A stretch of DNA of 61,414 nucleotides from Aequorivita sp. (GCA_020435825.1 JAGQYY010000004.1:12681-74094), one strand, 5' to 3'. Shown: positions 33,477 through 43,542, counted from the stretch's first letter. Numbers and translations: made by a program. Notes: a model not told the origin generated them from the sequence alone.

Positions 33477-34939
33477 CAAATTTCTTTTCTAAGTCTTGCC
33501 ACTGGCAAATCCAATTGTTCCCTGTATTTGGCAATGGTCCTTCGTGCAATTGGATAGCCTTTCTCCAATAAAATTTTAGCCAGTTTATCATCTGTAAGCG
33601 GCTTTCGTTTGTTTTCCTCGGATATGGTTATTTCAAGAATCTTCTTTATTTCCTTGGTAGAAACATCTTCTCCTTGATCGTTTTTCATTGATTCACTGAA
33701 AAAATCCTTTATCAACTTTGTTCCGTAAGGAGTGTCCACATATTTGCTGTTCGCTACACGTGAAACCGTGGAAACGTCCATGTTGATTTTGTCAGCAATG
33801 TCTTTTAAGATCATCGGTTTCAACTTGCGTTCATCGCCGCTCAAAAAATATTCTTCTTGATGGTGCATAATTGCATTCATAGTAACAAAAAGAGTTTGTT
33901 GGCGTTGCTTGATAGCATCTATAAACCATTTGGCGGCATCTAGCTTTTGTTTTATGAACATTACAGCGTCTTTCTGGGCTTTGGATTTATCTTTGGACTC
34001 TTTGTAGCCCTTCAGCATATTGGTGTAATCGTGGCTCACGTGAAGCTCTGGCGCGTTTCTTCCGTTTAAGGTTAAATCCAATTCGCCATCAATAATTTTT
34101 ATTGCGAAATCAGGAACTACATGTTCCACCATTCTTGTATTTCCAGAATATGTGCCACCAGGTTTGGGGTTCAATCCTTCAATTTCATGGATTGCATCCC
34201 TTAGTTGGTCTTCAGTTATATCAAACTTTTGGATTAGTTTTTTGTAATGTTTTTTGCTGAAATGATCAAAGGAGTCTTCAATAATCTCAATTGCTAAAAC
34301 TACAGGTGGTGTATGTTCCCTTCGTTCCAACTGAAGCAATAAACATTCCTGTAAATCGCGGGCCGCAACTCCGGCAGGATCCAATTCCTGAACTATTTTC
34401 AGTACTTTTTCAACTTTATCCTCTGAGGTGTAAATGTTTTGGGTAAAAGCCAAATCATCAACAATTTCCTGTAATTCACGTCTTAAATAGCCACTTTCAT
34501 CAACGCTTCCCACCAAAAACTCCGCAATTTCCTTTTCCTTTTCGTCCAATCGATAGGTACTCAATTGCTGCATTAAATGCTGTGTAAAAGAAGTTCCGGC
34601 GGCATAGGGCATTTGCCGTTCTTCATCGTCAGCACTATAATTGTTAGCGGAAAGTTTATAGCTGGGCACTTCGTCATCGCTTAAGTAATCGTCAACGTTT
34701 ATATCAGTTTCAATTACTTCGTTGCCTTCGTCATAATTGTCGCCAAATTCATCGTTGCTAAATTCATCATCAAAGTTTTCAATTTCCTCCTTTCCACCTT
34801 CCAAAGCAGGGTTTTCTTCAAGTTCCTGTGCAATACGTTGCTCAAAAGCCTGCGTGGGCAGTTGGATCATCTTCATCAACTGTATTTGTTGAGGCGATAA
34901 TTTCTGGGAAAGTTTAAAGTTTAATTGTTGCTTTAACAT
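33476..34939 (-). CDS. rpoN: RNA polymerase sigma-54 factor
   Basis: A 487-residue sigma-54. Region I is the Gln/Leu-rich start (KQQLNFKLSQKLSPQQIQLMKMIQLP), followed by an acidic region II (about 45-95, rich in D/E), the core-binding domain, a helix-turn-helix, and the C-terminal RpoN box ARRTIAKYREQLDLPVARLR that reads the -24 promoter element. Sigma-54 is not universal in Flavobacteriaceae; its presence implies enhancer-dependent promoters elsewhere in the genome. It lies behind asnS and a terminator and is coupled to the downstream membrane-protein gene. Confidence 0.95.
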   Translation of the reverse strand: MLKQQLNFKLSQKLSPQQIQLMKMIQLPTQAFEQRIAQELEENPALEGGKEEIENFDDEFSNDEFGDNYDEGNEVIETDINVDDYLSDDEVPSYKLSANNYSADDEERQMPYAAGTSFTQHLMQQLSTYRLDEKEKEIAEFLVGSVDESGYLRRELQEIVDDLAFTQNIYTSEDKVEKVLKIVQELDPAGVAARDLQECLLLQLERREHTPPVVLAIEIIEDSFDHFSKKHYKKLIQKFDITEDQLRDAIHEIEGLNPKPGGTYSGNTRMVEHVVPDFAIKIIDGELDLTLNGRNAPELHVSHDYTNMLKGYKESKDKSKAQKDAVMFIKQKLDAAKWFIDAIKQRQQTLFVTMNAIMHHQEEYFLSGDERKLKPMILKDIADKINMDVSTVSRVANSKYVDTPYGTKLIKDFFSESMKNDQGEDVSTKEIKKILEITISEENKRKPLTDDKLAKILLEKGYPIARRTIAKYREQLDLPVARLRKEI

Positions 34940-34967
34940 ATATGTAATTAGTTCTTCATAAAGTTAA

Positions 34968-35006
34968 AAAAAACCAGCTACTAAAATAATGAAGTAGCCA
35001 GTTTTA
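34968..35006 (-). terminator. Terminator between asnS and rpoN
   Basis: On the minus strand AAACTGGCTACT pairs with AGTAGCTGGTTT (ten Watson-Crick and two G-T pairs, ten-base loop) and is followed by a run of T. It separates asnS from rpoN. Confidence 0.7.
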
Positions 35007-35030
35007 ATACAATCTTATGCTTTTTTGGAG

Positions 35031-36473
35031 TTAAAACTCCGCGTTGCCCGGAGTACGTGGATAAGGAATTACATCGCGAATGTTGCCCATTCCCGTGGTA
35101 AACTGCACCAAACGCTCAAAGCCAAGCCCAAAACCACTGTGAACGGCGGTTCCAAATTTGCGGAGATCCAAATACCAGTATAGTTCTTTTGCATCAACGT
35201 TCATGGTTTTCATTTTTTCAAGCAAAACGTCATAACGCTCTTCCCGTTGCGAACCACCCACTATTTCTCCAATTCCTGGAAACAACACGTCCATTGCGCG
35301 AACCGTTTTTCCATCGTCATTCAAACGCATGTAAAACGATTTTATATTTGCGGGATAATCAAAAAGAATTACGGGACATTTAAAGTGCTTTTCCACCAAA
35401 AACCGCTCGTGCTCGCTTTGAAGATCGGCGCCCCATTCCTCAATAATATATTTGAATTTTTTCTTTTGGTTTGGTTTGGAGCGTTTCAAAATATCTATCG
35501 CTTCTGTATAGCTCACTCTTTTAAAATTGTTCTCCAAAATAAAACGAAGCTTTTCACGAAGTTTCATTTCGCTTCGCTCATCCTGTGGCTTGTTCTTTTC
35601 TTCTTCCAGTAAGCGGTTTTCAAGAAATTCTAAGTCATCCGCACAATTTTCCAATGCATAGTTTACAACGTACTTTATGAAATCTTCCGCTAGATCCATG
35701 TTAGCGTCCAAATCATTGAAGGCAACCTCTGGCTCAATCATCCAAAACTCAGCTAAGTGGCGGCTGGTGTTTGAGTTCTCAGCCCTAAAAGTTGGCCCGA
35801 ACGTATAGACTTTTCCGAGTGCCATTGCATACGTTTCAGCTTCCAACTGCCCGCTTACGGTTAGGTTGGCTTCTTTTTCAAAGAAATCTTCTTTATAATT
35901 TACGTTGCCGGTTTCATCCAACGGCGGATTTTTTGCATCTAAATTCGTAACCCGAAACATTTCGCCAGCGCCTTCGGCATCACTTCCGGTAATAATAGGT
36001 GAGTGCATATAATTGAACCCGTTTTTCTGAAAATATTCGTGAACGGCAAAAGCCAATTTAGATCGTGTTCGCATTACGGCGCCAAAAGTATTTGTGCGGA
36101 TTCGCAAATGTGCCTGCTCGCGCAAGGTTTCTAGCGAATGTCTTTTTGGTGAAAGTATGGTAAGTTTTACCTCTTCTGGGTTTGCTTCGCCTAAAATGGT
36201 CAATTTTGAAACCTGTATTTCTAGCGTTTGGCCTTGGCCTTGGCTTTCCACTAGCGCGCCCTTGACTTCAATGGCGGCGCCAACAGTTACTCTTTTAAGG
36301 ATTTCTTCCTCAAAATTTTCAAAATCCACTACACATTGTAGGGTTTTTATTGTTGATCCGTCATTTAATGCAATGAATCTATTGCTTCTAAAAGAGCGCA
36401 CCCAACCGCGAACGATTACTTCCACGTGGGTTTTTTCACTTTTCAACAATTCATCTATTGTTTTGTCTTGCAT
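35031..36473 (-). CDS. asnS: Asparagine-tRNA ligase
   Basis: A 480-residue class IIb synthetase. The OB-fold anticodon domain (VEVIVRGWVRSFRSNRFIALNDGS) precedes motif 1, motif 2 (TFGPTFRAENSNTSRHLAEFWMIEPE) and motif 3 (SGFGLGFERLVQFTTGMGNIRDVIPYPRTPG). The last motif and the FRAENSNTSRH signature distinguish AsnRS from AspRS. Its presence shows that Asn-tRNA is made directly. It is upstream of rpoN on the same strand but separated by a terminator. Confidence 0.97.
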   Translation of the reverse strand: MQDKTIDELLKSEKTHVEVIVRGWVRSFRSNRFIALNDGSTIKTLQCVVDFENFEEEILKRVTVGAAIEVKGALVESQGQGQTLEIQVSKLTILGEANPEEVKLTILSPKRHSLETLREQAHLRIRTNTFGAVMRTRSKLAFAVHEYFQKNGFNYMHSPIITGSDAEGAGEMFRVTNLDAKNPPLDETGNVNYKEDFFEKEANLTVSGQLEAETYAMALGKVYTFGPTFRAENSNTSRHLAEFWMIEPEVAFNDLDANMDLAEDFIKYVVNYALENCADDLEFLENRLLEEEKNKPQDERSEMKLREKLRFILENNFKRVSYTEAIDILKRSKPNQKKKFKYIIEEWGADLQSEHERFLVEKHFKCPVILFDYPANIKSFYMRLNDDGKTVRAMDVLFPGIGEIVGGSQREERYDVLLEKMKTMNVDAKELYWYLDLRKFGTAVHSGFGLGFERLVQFTTGMGNIRDVIPYPRTPGNAEF

Positions 36474-36561
36474 GGTCGATTTTTAAGAGGAGCAAAGATA
36501 CTTGAAAAAAATTCCAAAAAAGAAAATCCCAAATCCCAAAATATAAATTTTTAATTCTGAA

Positions 36562-38952
36562 TTAAATGCCAACTTCTTCTTCGTCGTTTGATAAAATTTC
36601 AATTGCGGGTTTTTTCATGGTTTCCTTGTTCGCTATGCTTCTTTCCAGTGAAAGTAGCAATGTGGGAAGTAACAGTAAATTGGACAGCATTGCAAAAAGT
36701 AGCGTTATGGAAACCAACGCCCCCAAAGCTACCGTACCTCCAAAGCTGGAAATGGTGAACACTGAAAACCCAAAGAAAAGCACAATGGAGGTATAAAACA
36801 TACTTACGGCTGTTTCCCGCAAAGCTGCAAAAACAGATTTCTTGATTTTCCAGTTATTGGCTATAAGTTCCTGCCTGTATTTTGCGAGAAAATGTATGGT
36901 GTCATCTACCGAAATACCAAAGGCAATACTGAATACCAAAATAGTAGAGGGTTTTATGGGAACGCCCACAAAGCCCATTACTCCAGCGGTTATGATTAGT
37001 GGCAGTAAGTTTGGAATTAAAGAAATTACAATCATTTTAAAACTTCGGAACATCCACGCCATAAACAAGGCGATTAAGAAAATGGCCAAAGAGAGTGAAA
37101 GAATCAGGTTATTCACCAAATAATGAGTTCCTTTTTGAAAAACCAATGCTTTGCCCGTAACAGAAACATTGTATCTGTCTGGCGGAAAAACTTTGTTTAC
37201 TTCCTTGTGAAGGTCTTCCTCAATTCGTTCAAACCTGTCAGGTTCAGTATCTTTCATGAATGTGGTAATACGTGCAAACTGGCCCGTACTATCTACATAG
37301 CTGTTCAGTAGGTTTGTATTTGTATTGCTGTTTTTAGCGTAAGAAAGTATAAAATTCTTCTCTTGGCTATTCGGAAGTTGGTAATATTCTGGATTGCCAT
37401 TATAATAAGCTTGTTTGGAATACTTCACCAATTCCGCAACCGAAATAGGTTTTGCAAACTCAGGAATTTCTTTTATGTGATCCTGCAACTCATCAATACG
37501 TTTTAAGGTGGAAAGGTTCATCACGCCTTTTTTCTTCTTAGTATCAACCATTATTTCCAAGGGCATAATGCCTTCATATTCCTTTTCAAAAAACCGAATA
37601 TCATCAAAGAAGCCAGTATTTTTTGGCATATCTTCAATAAGGCTTCCTGAAATTTTAATATTGAAAATTCCGATAATGCTTGTACAAAGAAGCAGGACGG
37701 CCACAATATAAATTGTGATGCGACGCTCACGCACCATCCGTTCTATCCAATTAACAAATTTGTTAATCCACCTTTTGTTCAAATGCTTTAGGTGCTTGTC
37801 TTTTGGCACCGGCATATAGCTGTAAATAATAGGAATTATAAGCAAACTCAACAAAAAGATAGCCACAATATTGATGGAAGCCACAATACCAAATTCGCTC
37901 AAGAGCTCACTCTTCACCAAAATAAAAGTTGCAAAGCCCGAAGCCGTTGTCAAGTTGGTCATCAAGGTTGCGTTCCCCACTTTTGTAATTACACGTTGTA
38001 ATGATTTTGCTTGGTTACCGTGCAGTTTTATTTCCTGTTGGTATTTGTTTATGAGGAAAATGCAATTCGGAATTCCAATCACAATAATTAAAGGCGGAAT
38101 AAGAGCTGTTAACACCGTAATTTCATAGTGCATCAATCCCAAAAATCCGAAAGCCCACATAACCCCGATAATCACGGTAATCATAGAAATGAATGTGGCT
38201 CGCAAAGAGCGAAAAAAGAAGAAAAATATAAGCGAAGTAACAAAAAGCGCTGCTCCAATAAACAACCCAATCTCATCAATAATACTCTGGGAGTTCAGCG
38301 TGCGTATGTACGGCATTCCAGATGTATAAACCGTAATGCCCGTCTCTGCCTCAAACTTTTTGATTAGCGGAATCAAATCCTTTATCACAAAATCCTTTCG
38401 TTCTGCAGTATTAACAATATCCTTTTTCATATAAATCGCGGAGCGGATACTCTGCTTGTCTGGACTATAAATAAGCCCGTCATAAAAAGGAAGTTTATTA
38501 AAAAGCTCGTCTTTATACACAGCCAGATTCGCATCCGTAAAAACCGAATCTTTTATAAAAGGGACCAACTCAAAGCCCGTACTGTCTTTCTTTTCTAGTT
38601 TTTTCAGGTTTCCTACGGAAAGCGTCAGTTCCACCTCCTTAAACTTGCCAATATCTTTGGAAAGTTGGTTCCAAGCCTTAAATTTTTCAGGAGTGAAAAT
38701 GGTAGAATCCTTCACACCCATAACAATCAAGTTGCCCTCTTCTCCAAAATGGGAAAGAAATTGATCGTATTCAAGATTTATAGGGTGATCATCCGGCAGC
38801 AAATTAGCCTCCGTATAGGTAAAACGCATGTTTTTCCACTGAAGCGCCAGCATTACAGTAATGGCTGCAATAACTATTATAATCCAGGTTCGGTTCCGTA
38901 AAATAAAACGTGCCACCCAACTCCAAAACCCAATACTAAAAAGTTTGTTCAA
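36562..38952 (-). CDS. MMPL/RND-superfamily exporter
   Basis: A 796-residue membrane protein with two RND-like halves, each with one helix, a large periplasmic loop and five more helices, without the outer-membrane partner genes of a tripartite pump. Conserved membrane pieces are ITVLTALIPPLIIVIGIPNCIFLINKY (first half) and STILVFSIAFGISVDDTIHFLAKYRQEL (second half), the latter with the paired Asp (VDD) of MMPL/SSD transporters. Such proteins usually export lipids or hopanoid-like molecules. The start at 38952 is TTG; no in-frame ATG lies close upstream. It stands alone between asnS and a barrel gene. Confidence 0.88.
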   Translation of the reverse strand: MNKLFSIGFWSWVARFILRNRTWIIIVIAAITVMLALQWKNMRFTYTEANLLPDDHPINLEYDQFLSHFGEEGNLIVMGVKDSTIFTPEKFKAWNQLSKDIGKFKEVELTLSVGNLKKLEKKDSTGFELVPFIKDSVFTDANLAVYKDELFNKLPFYDGLIYSPDKQSIRSAIYMKKDIVNTAERKDFVIKDLIPLIKKFEAETGITVYTSGMPYIRTLNSQSIIDEIGLFIGAALFVTSLIFFFFFRSLRATFISMITVIIGVMWAFGFLGLMHYEITVLTALIPPLIIVIGIPNCIFLINKYQQEIKLHGNQAKSLQRVITKVGNATLMTNLTTASGFATFILVKSELLSEFGIVASINIVAIFLLSLLIIPIIYSYMPVPKDKHLKHLNKRWINKFVNWIERMVRERRITIYIVAVLLLCTSIIGIFNIKISGSLIEDMPKNTGFFDDIRFFEKEYEGIMPLEIMVDTKKKKGVMNLSTLKRIDELQDHIKEIPEFAKPISVAELVKYSKQAYYNGNPEYYQLPNSQEKNFILSYAKNSNTNTNLLNSYVDSTGQFARITTFMKDTEPDRFERIEEDLHKEVNKVFPPDRYNVSVTGKALVFQKGTHYLVNNLILSLSLAIFLIALFMAWMFRSFKMIVISLIPNLLPLIITAGVMGFVGVPIKPSTILVFSIAFGISVDDTIHFLAKYRQELIANNWKIKKSVFAALRETAVSMFYTSIVLFFGFSVFTISSFGGTVALGALVSITLLFAMLSNLLLLPTLLLSLERSIANKETMKKPAIEILSNDEEEVGI

Positions 38953-39032
38953 AGCAATTTTTTATAGAATGGACAAAGGTACGTATTTGGGATAATTAGT
39001 AAGGAAATTTTGGATGTATTTTGGGAGCTTAA

Positions 39033-39200
39033 AAGCTTTGCAAAACCTTTTTTGTAAATTCACAAATAACACATTTTAATGAAGGTTACAACTTAGCTGC
39101 TGTAAGTTATAGTTATTCTATTGAAGGCCATGTCCGTATTTATGAATTCAGAAATGGCGAATGGACATATTCTAAATTATTTCTTGTGTGGATTCCTTAA
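39033..39200 (+). pseudogene. Remnant of a repeat-containing T9SS-type surface protein
   Basis: One frame spells NEGYNLAAVSYSYSIEGHVRIYE and then FRNGEWTYSKLF before a stop at 39198-39200. GHVRIYE...NGxWT is the repeat of large secreted Flavobacteriaceae proteins that list data on successive beta-propeller-like blades. No start codon or second repeat is present, so this looks like a leftover of about one blade in the gap after the MMPL gene. Confidence 0.45.
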
Positions 39201-39235
39201 ATTAAGTTGTTAAATTCTGAAACTTGAGCGCCAAT

Positions 39236-40546
39236 CTAAATCTTCAAATTAAAAGTAAACTTAAACGAAACATTGTCCTCAAAGTTAGGCAAGTTGTAGT
39301 AGCCATATCTGTATGCAAAGCTCAGCCCAAAACCAAGCGCAATCTTGTTAAGCTCCAAACCTGCTTCATTGTACAAATGGTCGAGCGTATTAAAAGGAAC
39401 TCCAAAATGACGGCTCGTATTGCTCATATCTCCTAAGGCATTACGTGAAATTACAACCAATTCCGGTTTCCATTTTTCAGCAAGTTTAAACCTTCTAAAA
39501 GTGTGCTTCATCTGAAACATTACTAATTTATCTGAGTAAAATTCACCAAAGTACATTGTTTCAAAACTCTGCACGCCCGCCACAGAAAACCGCCTCATAA
39601 TACTACTTTTTGTAGGCTGGTTAGGGAAAGTGTGAAATAAATGGGTTAAAGGCACATCGCCCAAAGCAAGTTCACCTTGTAAAAGAAAACTAGAGGAAGA
39701 AACATTTTTTCGTTCAATTTCATAATCCAGCTTCAGCCCAAATTTTGTATAATTAAAATCACTCCCTGCAATCCCTTTAAGACCTTGCGTAACTTGGGCG
39801 CTTATTTTTGGAAGATGGTCAACACTTACTTTTTCGTTGTCGTCATTTATTATAGAATCAGTTTTCAGCTTTATACGGAAGGAAAGAATAGCCTCTGCAA
39901 GTTTATAATCGGTATAACTTTTTCCGTCCTTAATAAAATAGTAATCTTCAATATTGCTTACATCACTGTGGGCTATCTGAAACTCCGCAAGTATTTTTGA
40001 TGTTGGCTCACTTTGAATATTGGCCTGCCATTTTGTGTATTTATAAAACTGGATAATATTAATAAGCCGTGGTTCAAAAAGGGAATAAAACCGAGCATCG
40101 GTTAAAAAATCATAGGTCCCAATTTCTTTAATGTCGTCTGTGTAATAAAGGCTTACCCACGCTTTTTTCTCTTTGTTGACTAAAGCACTTCCCCCAGCGC
40201 TATATTTGAAGGCTTCGTCCTTAAATCCATAAACTATGTAGCCGCCCAGTTTGTAATTTTCAAAAAGCCTTTCATTGGTAAGTCCCCCAATTCCAAGGCG
40301 AAAGCCTTCGTAGCCATTATATTTAAAAAGTGTTTTAAGATCAATATTGAAAAAACCAACGGGAAAGTACCCAGTAGTAAGCGGATGGTTTTTTTCTTCA
40401 TTTAATTCAGAAGCATCTTCCTGTACTTCGGTAACCGTTTCCTTTATTTCAGAAACAATGGAATCTTTCTTGGTTTCAATTACCGGATCTTGCGCATATA
40501 CAGAAAACCCCATTAGCAATGAAAAAAAGAAAATTATTTTGCGCAT
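39236..40546 (-). CDS. DUF5686-like outer-membrane barrel protein
   Basis: A 436-residue exported protein with signal peptide (IIFFFSLLMGFSVYAQD) and an acidic Glu/Val-rich linker (about 25-50). The rest consists of long amphipathic strands such as FFNIDLKTLFKYNGYEGFRLGIGG, KLGGYIVYGFKDEAFKYSAGG, ETMYFGEFYSDKLVMFQMKHTFRRF and a terminal FKFTFNLKI. This matches the barrel part of DUF5686 proteins, but the usual N-terminal carboxypeptidase-regulatory-like domain is absent, so it is a barrel-only version. It follows the frr terminator on the same strand. Confidence 0.78.
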   Translation of the reverse strand: MRKIIFFFSLLMGFSVYAQDPVIETKKDSIVSEIKETVTEVQEDASELNEEKNHPLTTGYFPVGFFNIDLKTLFKYNGYEGFRLGIGGLTNERLFENYKLGGYIVYGFKDEAFKYSAGGSALVNKEKKAWVSLYYTDDIKEIGTYDFLTDARFYSLFEPRLINIIQFYKYTKWQANIQSEPTSKILAEFQIAHSDVSNIEDYYFIKDGKSYTDYKLAEAILSFRIKLKTDSIINDDNEKVSVDHLPKISAQVTQGLKGIAGSDFNYTKFGLKLDYEIERKNVSSSSFLLQGELALGDVPLTHLFHTFPNQPTKSSIMRRFSVAGVQSFETMYFGEFYSDKLVMFQMKHTFRRFKLAEKWKPELVVISRNALGDMSNTSRHFGVPFNTLDHLYNEAGLELNKIALGFGLSFAYRYGYYNLPNFEDNVSFKFTFNLKI

Positions 40547-40584
40547 AGGTAATGAAGGAAGTTTTCTATGTTCTTAAAAGTAAA

Positions 40585-40612
40585 AATAAAGCGGCATAGT
40601 TGCCGCTTTATT
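40585..40612 (-). terminator. Terminator after frr
   Basis: AATAAAGCGGCA (40585-40596) and TGCCGCTTTATT (40601-40612) form a 12-base-pair stem; the minus strand continues with TTTTAC after the stem, just past the frr stop at 40636. Confidence 0.85.
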
Positions 40613-40635
40613 GTATTTAGTTTAACGAAACGGTT

Positions 40636-41190
40636 TTAAACCGTCATTATTTCTTTTTCTTTTTTTGCCAAGATCTCGTCGATCTTTTTGATGTGTTGGT
40701 CAGTCATTTCCTGAATATCTTCTTCCAAGCTCTTTTTAAGATCTTCTGAAATATCCAAGGCTTTAAGATCGTTATTGGCGTTTTTACGGTCATTACGAAC
40801 ACCTATTTTTGCTTCCTCGGCAGTAGATTTAGCTTGTTTGGCCAAATCTCTTCTGCGTTCTTCGGTTAAAGGCGGAACAGAGATTATAACACTTTCCCCA
40901 TTGTTCATAGGGTTGAAGCCGATGTTTGCCAAATGGATGCCTCGCTCAATTTCAGGAATCATTCCTTTCTCCCAAGGTTGAATGCTAATGGTCATCCCGT
41001 CTGGGGTGCTTACGTTTGCAACTTGGCTAAGTGGGGTCTGGCTTCCATAATAATCTACCATTACGCTCCCAACCATTGCTGGCGAAGCTTTTCCGGCACG
41101 AATGTTTACAAACTCCTTTTCAAGATGCTTCAGGGCATTGCCCATTGCTTCTTTTGTACCGTCAATTATAAAATCTATTTCGTCTTCCAT
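40636..41190 (-). CDS. frr: Ribosome recycling factor
   Basis: A 184-residue RRF that splits post-termination ribosomes with EF-G. Family blocks are NIRAGKASPAMVGSVMVDYYG, PLSQVANVSTPDGMTISIQPW, IPPLTEERR-like SVPPLTEERRRDLAKQAKS and the C-terminal helix IQEMTDQHIKKIDEILAKKEKEI. It lies 50 bases downstream of pyrH on the same strand, the usual pyrH-frr pair. Confidence 0.97.
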   Translation of the reverse strand: MEDEIDFIIDGTKEAMGNALKHLEKEFVNIRAGKASPAMVGSVMVDYYGSQTPLSQVANVSTPDGMTISIQPWEKGMIPEIERGIHLANIGFNPMNNGESVIISVPPLTEERRRDLAKQAKSTAEEAKIGVRNDRKNANNDLKALDISEDLKKSLEEDIQEMTDQHIKKIDEILAKKEKEIMTV

Positions 41191-41240
41191 ACTAAAATTT
41201 TTTTAAGCTGAATTTCACCTTTCAAAAATTAAACCAATAA

Positions 41241-41948
41241 TTATAAATTTACTTTAGTTCCAATCTTTTCTCCGGAAACTACTTTCAAAAGATTTCCTTT
41301 GGTGTTCATATCAAAAACGATGATTGGCAATTCGTTTTCCTGGCTCAAGGTGAAAGCGGTGGTGTCCATCACTTTCAATCCTTTCTGCAATACATCTTCA
41401 AAACTGATAAAATCAAATTTTGTTGCAAGTTTGTCTTTTTCTGGGTCGCTGGTATAGATTCCATCCACGCGGGTTCCTTTCAAAATAACATCTGCACCAA
41501 TTTCGATAGCTCTTAAAACCGCTGCCGAATCTGTCGTGAAATAAGGATTTCCCGTTCCACCACCAAAAATCACTACACGTCCTTTTTCCAAATGGCGGAT
41601 GGCTTTCCTGCGAATAAAAGGCTCGGCCACTTCATTGATGTTGATGGCACTTTGCAAACGAGTGGCTACCTCTTCGTTCTCCAGTGCACTTTGCAATGCC
41701 AGTCCGTTAATTACGGTTGCCAACATTCCCATATGGTCGCCCTGCACACGGTCCATACCGCTACTGGCGCCAGCCAATCCCCTAAAAATGTTTCCGCCGC
41801 CAATAACGATGGCCACTTCAACACCTTTGGCGGTAATTTGTTTTATTTCTTGGGCGTATTCTTTTAGACGTACAGGATCAATTCCATATTGTTGTTCACC
41901 CATTAAGGCTTCGCCGGAAAGTTTTAAAAGAATTCTTTTGTAGTGCAT
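41241..41948 (-). CDS. pyrH: Uridylate kinase
   Basis: A 235-residue UMP kinase of the amino acid kinase family, converting UMP to UDP. It has [25 protein letters not shown], and [15 protein letters not shown] for UMP and GTP effector contacts, then [21 protein letters not shown] and [12 protein letters not shown]. It precedes frr. In many Bacteroidota this pair lies near tsf; here a block of secreted-protein genes separates them. An exact -7 box TATTTTTG (minus, 41973-41966) lies 18 bases upstream. Confidence 0.97.
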   Translation of the reverse strand: MHYKRILLKLSGEALMGEQQYGIDPVRLKEYAQEIKQITAKGVEVAIVIGGGNIFRGLAGASSGMDRVQGDHMGMLATVINGLALQSALENEEVATRLQSAININEVAEPFIRRKAIRHLEKGRVVIFGGGTGNPYFTTDSAAVLRAIEIGADVILKGTRVDGIYTSDPEKDKLATKFDFISFEDVLQKGLKVMDTTAFTLSQENELPIIVFDMNTKGNLLKVVSGEKIGTKVNL

Positions 41949-41965
41949 AGCAGATTTTTACAGCG

Positions 41966-41973
41966 CAAAAATA
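41966..41973 (-). promoter_or_regulatory. Candidate -7 box of pyrH-frr
   Basis: The minus strand reads TATTTTTG, an exact TAnnTTTG match, 18 bases before the pyrH ATG. No clear -33 box. Confidence 0.4.
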
Positions 41974-42133
41974 AAGAAAATTATTGATGCGGTGGAAGTA
42001 ATTGAAAAAAGTAGTTTTTGGAAAACAGTGAGTAAAAAAAAATCACAAAAAAATATTTTTCCGCGATGACATTTCTATGGTTCCTTCGATGTATAAATAA
42101 TAAAATACAAAAAATCCTTAAAAATTCCACATT

Positions 42134-43528
42134 ATGAAAAAGCATCTATTCTATTTATTGTTGAGCGTTTCAATTTTTGCAACTGCTCAAAATAAAGGTT
42201 TTAAGGCACCGCCATCTCCAGTTTCTTTTCACCCTATTTCCTTACCCAAAACGGAATGCATTACTGATGAACAACGAACAGAGATAATGCAGGAAATTGA
42301 AGTGAACAAACGGGCCATTCTTCAAAAAAATCCAAACGCATTTCAAAAACGTGGAGGGCACCCCCTATTTATCCTTCCTTTTAGACCCAAAGCAGGATAT
42401 AGCGATTATGGATATTATTCATTGTTTAATCAAGTGGATCAAAACCTTAGTCCGAACGGCCAATTACTAGATTATAACTGTGGACAAAGAACCTATGATT
42501 GGGCAAACGGTAATCATGCAGGAACTGATTATGTGGTATGGCCTTACCCATGGAAAAAGATGGAAGAAGACGTTATGGAGGTAATTGCTGCGGCACCGGG
42601 AATAATTGTAGATAAACGTGATGGAAACTTTGATCATAATTGTGTGAATAATGGAAACCCAAATTGGAATGGAATTATTTTAGAGCATGCTGATGGATCA
42701 AGAAGTTGGTATTGGCATTTCCAAAACGGTAGCTCAACCTCTAAAAATATCGGTGACTCAGTTGCTGCAGGTGAATATTTGGGGAGGGCAGGAAGCTCTG
42801 GCAGTAGTGATATTCCACACCTTCATTTTGAAGTTCATAATTCCGTTGGGAACACGATAGACCCTTATGCCGGGCCTTGCAATAGTATGAATGCTGATAG
42901 CTGGTGGATAGACCAGCCTGCTTATTTTGTTCCTGAAATATTAACACTCTCTACGCACAATTCAGACAATTTTGACTCAGATTGTGGTGTGCCTGAAAAT
43001 ACATACGAAGAACTGAACTTTGAGAACGGAGAAACGATAAGGTTCCGAATATTTTATCGCGATCTTCAAATGAATGCCAACACACATATAACAGTTAGAA
43101 AACCCGATAATAGCATTCTTTATGATTATGATTTCGCATCCCCTTGGCCAGATTATGTGGCGGCTTGGGCTCAATGGAATTATGAAGTGGATTCCACTTG
43201 GCCAACAGGAGTCTATACCGTTACAGCCAATTTTGGCGGGAATAGTTATCAAACCATTTTTGGAGTAAGAACAAATTTGGGCGCCGAAGATTTGCAGCAA
43301 ACTGAAGTAGCAATCTACCCAAACCCAACTTCAAATAAAATATTCATTGAAGCAAATACTCCAATTGATAAAGTAGAGGTTTACGATGTCTTGGGAAGAA
43401 AAGTTTTGGATGTTAAACCTTTAAAAGAAAAAGCGGAACTTAATATGGAAGATTTAAATGCAGGAATATATATAGCAGTTATTTCTTCCGAAGGGAGAAA
43501 GACGGTAAAGAAAATTATGAAGGAATGA
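42134..43528 (+). CDS. Secreted M23-family metallopeptidase with T9SS sorting domain
   Basis: A 464-residue exported protein. The signal peptide is HLFYLLLSVSIFATAQ. The M23 (LytM-like) domain has His128 and Asp132 in HAGTDYVVW, IILEHADGSRSWYWHFQNGS, and His229/His231 in HLHFEV, so the zinc site is complete; such enzymes cut peptidoglycan cross-links or small glycine-rich peptides. A beta-sandwich follows, then a T9SS sorting domain (VAIYPNPTSNKIFIEA ... LNAGIYIAVISSEGRKTVKKIMKE). It opens an accessory patch of T9SS genes between pyrH and tsf. Confidence 0.92.
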   Translation: MKKHLFYLLLSVSIFATAQNKGFKAPPSPVSFHPISLPKTECITDEQRTEIMQEIEVNKRAILQKNPNAFQKRGGHPLFILPFRPKAGYSDYGYYSLFNQVDQNLSPNGQLLDYNCGQRTYDWANGNHAGTDYVVWPYPWKKMEEDVMEVIAAAPGIIVDKRDGNFDHNCVNNGNPNWNGIILEHADGSRSWYWHFQNGSSTSKNIGDSVAAGEYLGRAGSSGSSDIPHLHFEVHNSVGNTIDPYAGPCNSMNADSWWIDQPAYFVPEILTLSTHNSDNFDSDCGVPENTYEELNFENGETIRFRIFYRDLQMNANTHITVRKPDNSILYDYDFASPWPDYVAAWAQWNYEVDSTWPTGVYTVTANFGGNSYQTIFGVRTNLGAEDLQQTEVAIYPNPTSNKIFIEANTPIDKVEVYDVLGRKVLDVKPLKEKAELNMEDLNAGIYIAVISSEGRKTVKKIMKE

Positions 43529-43542
43529 TATATTATTGCAAT

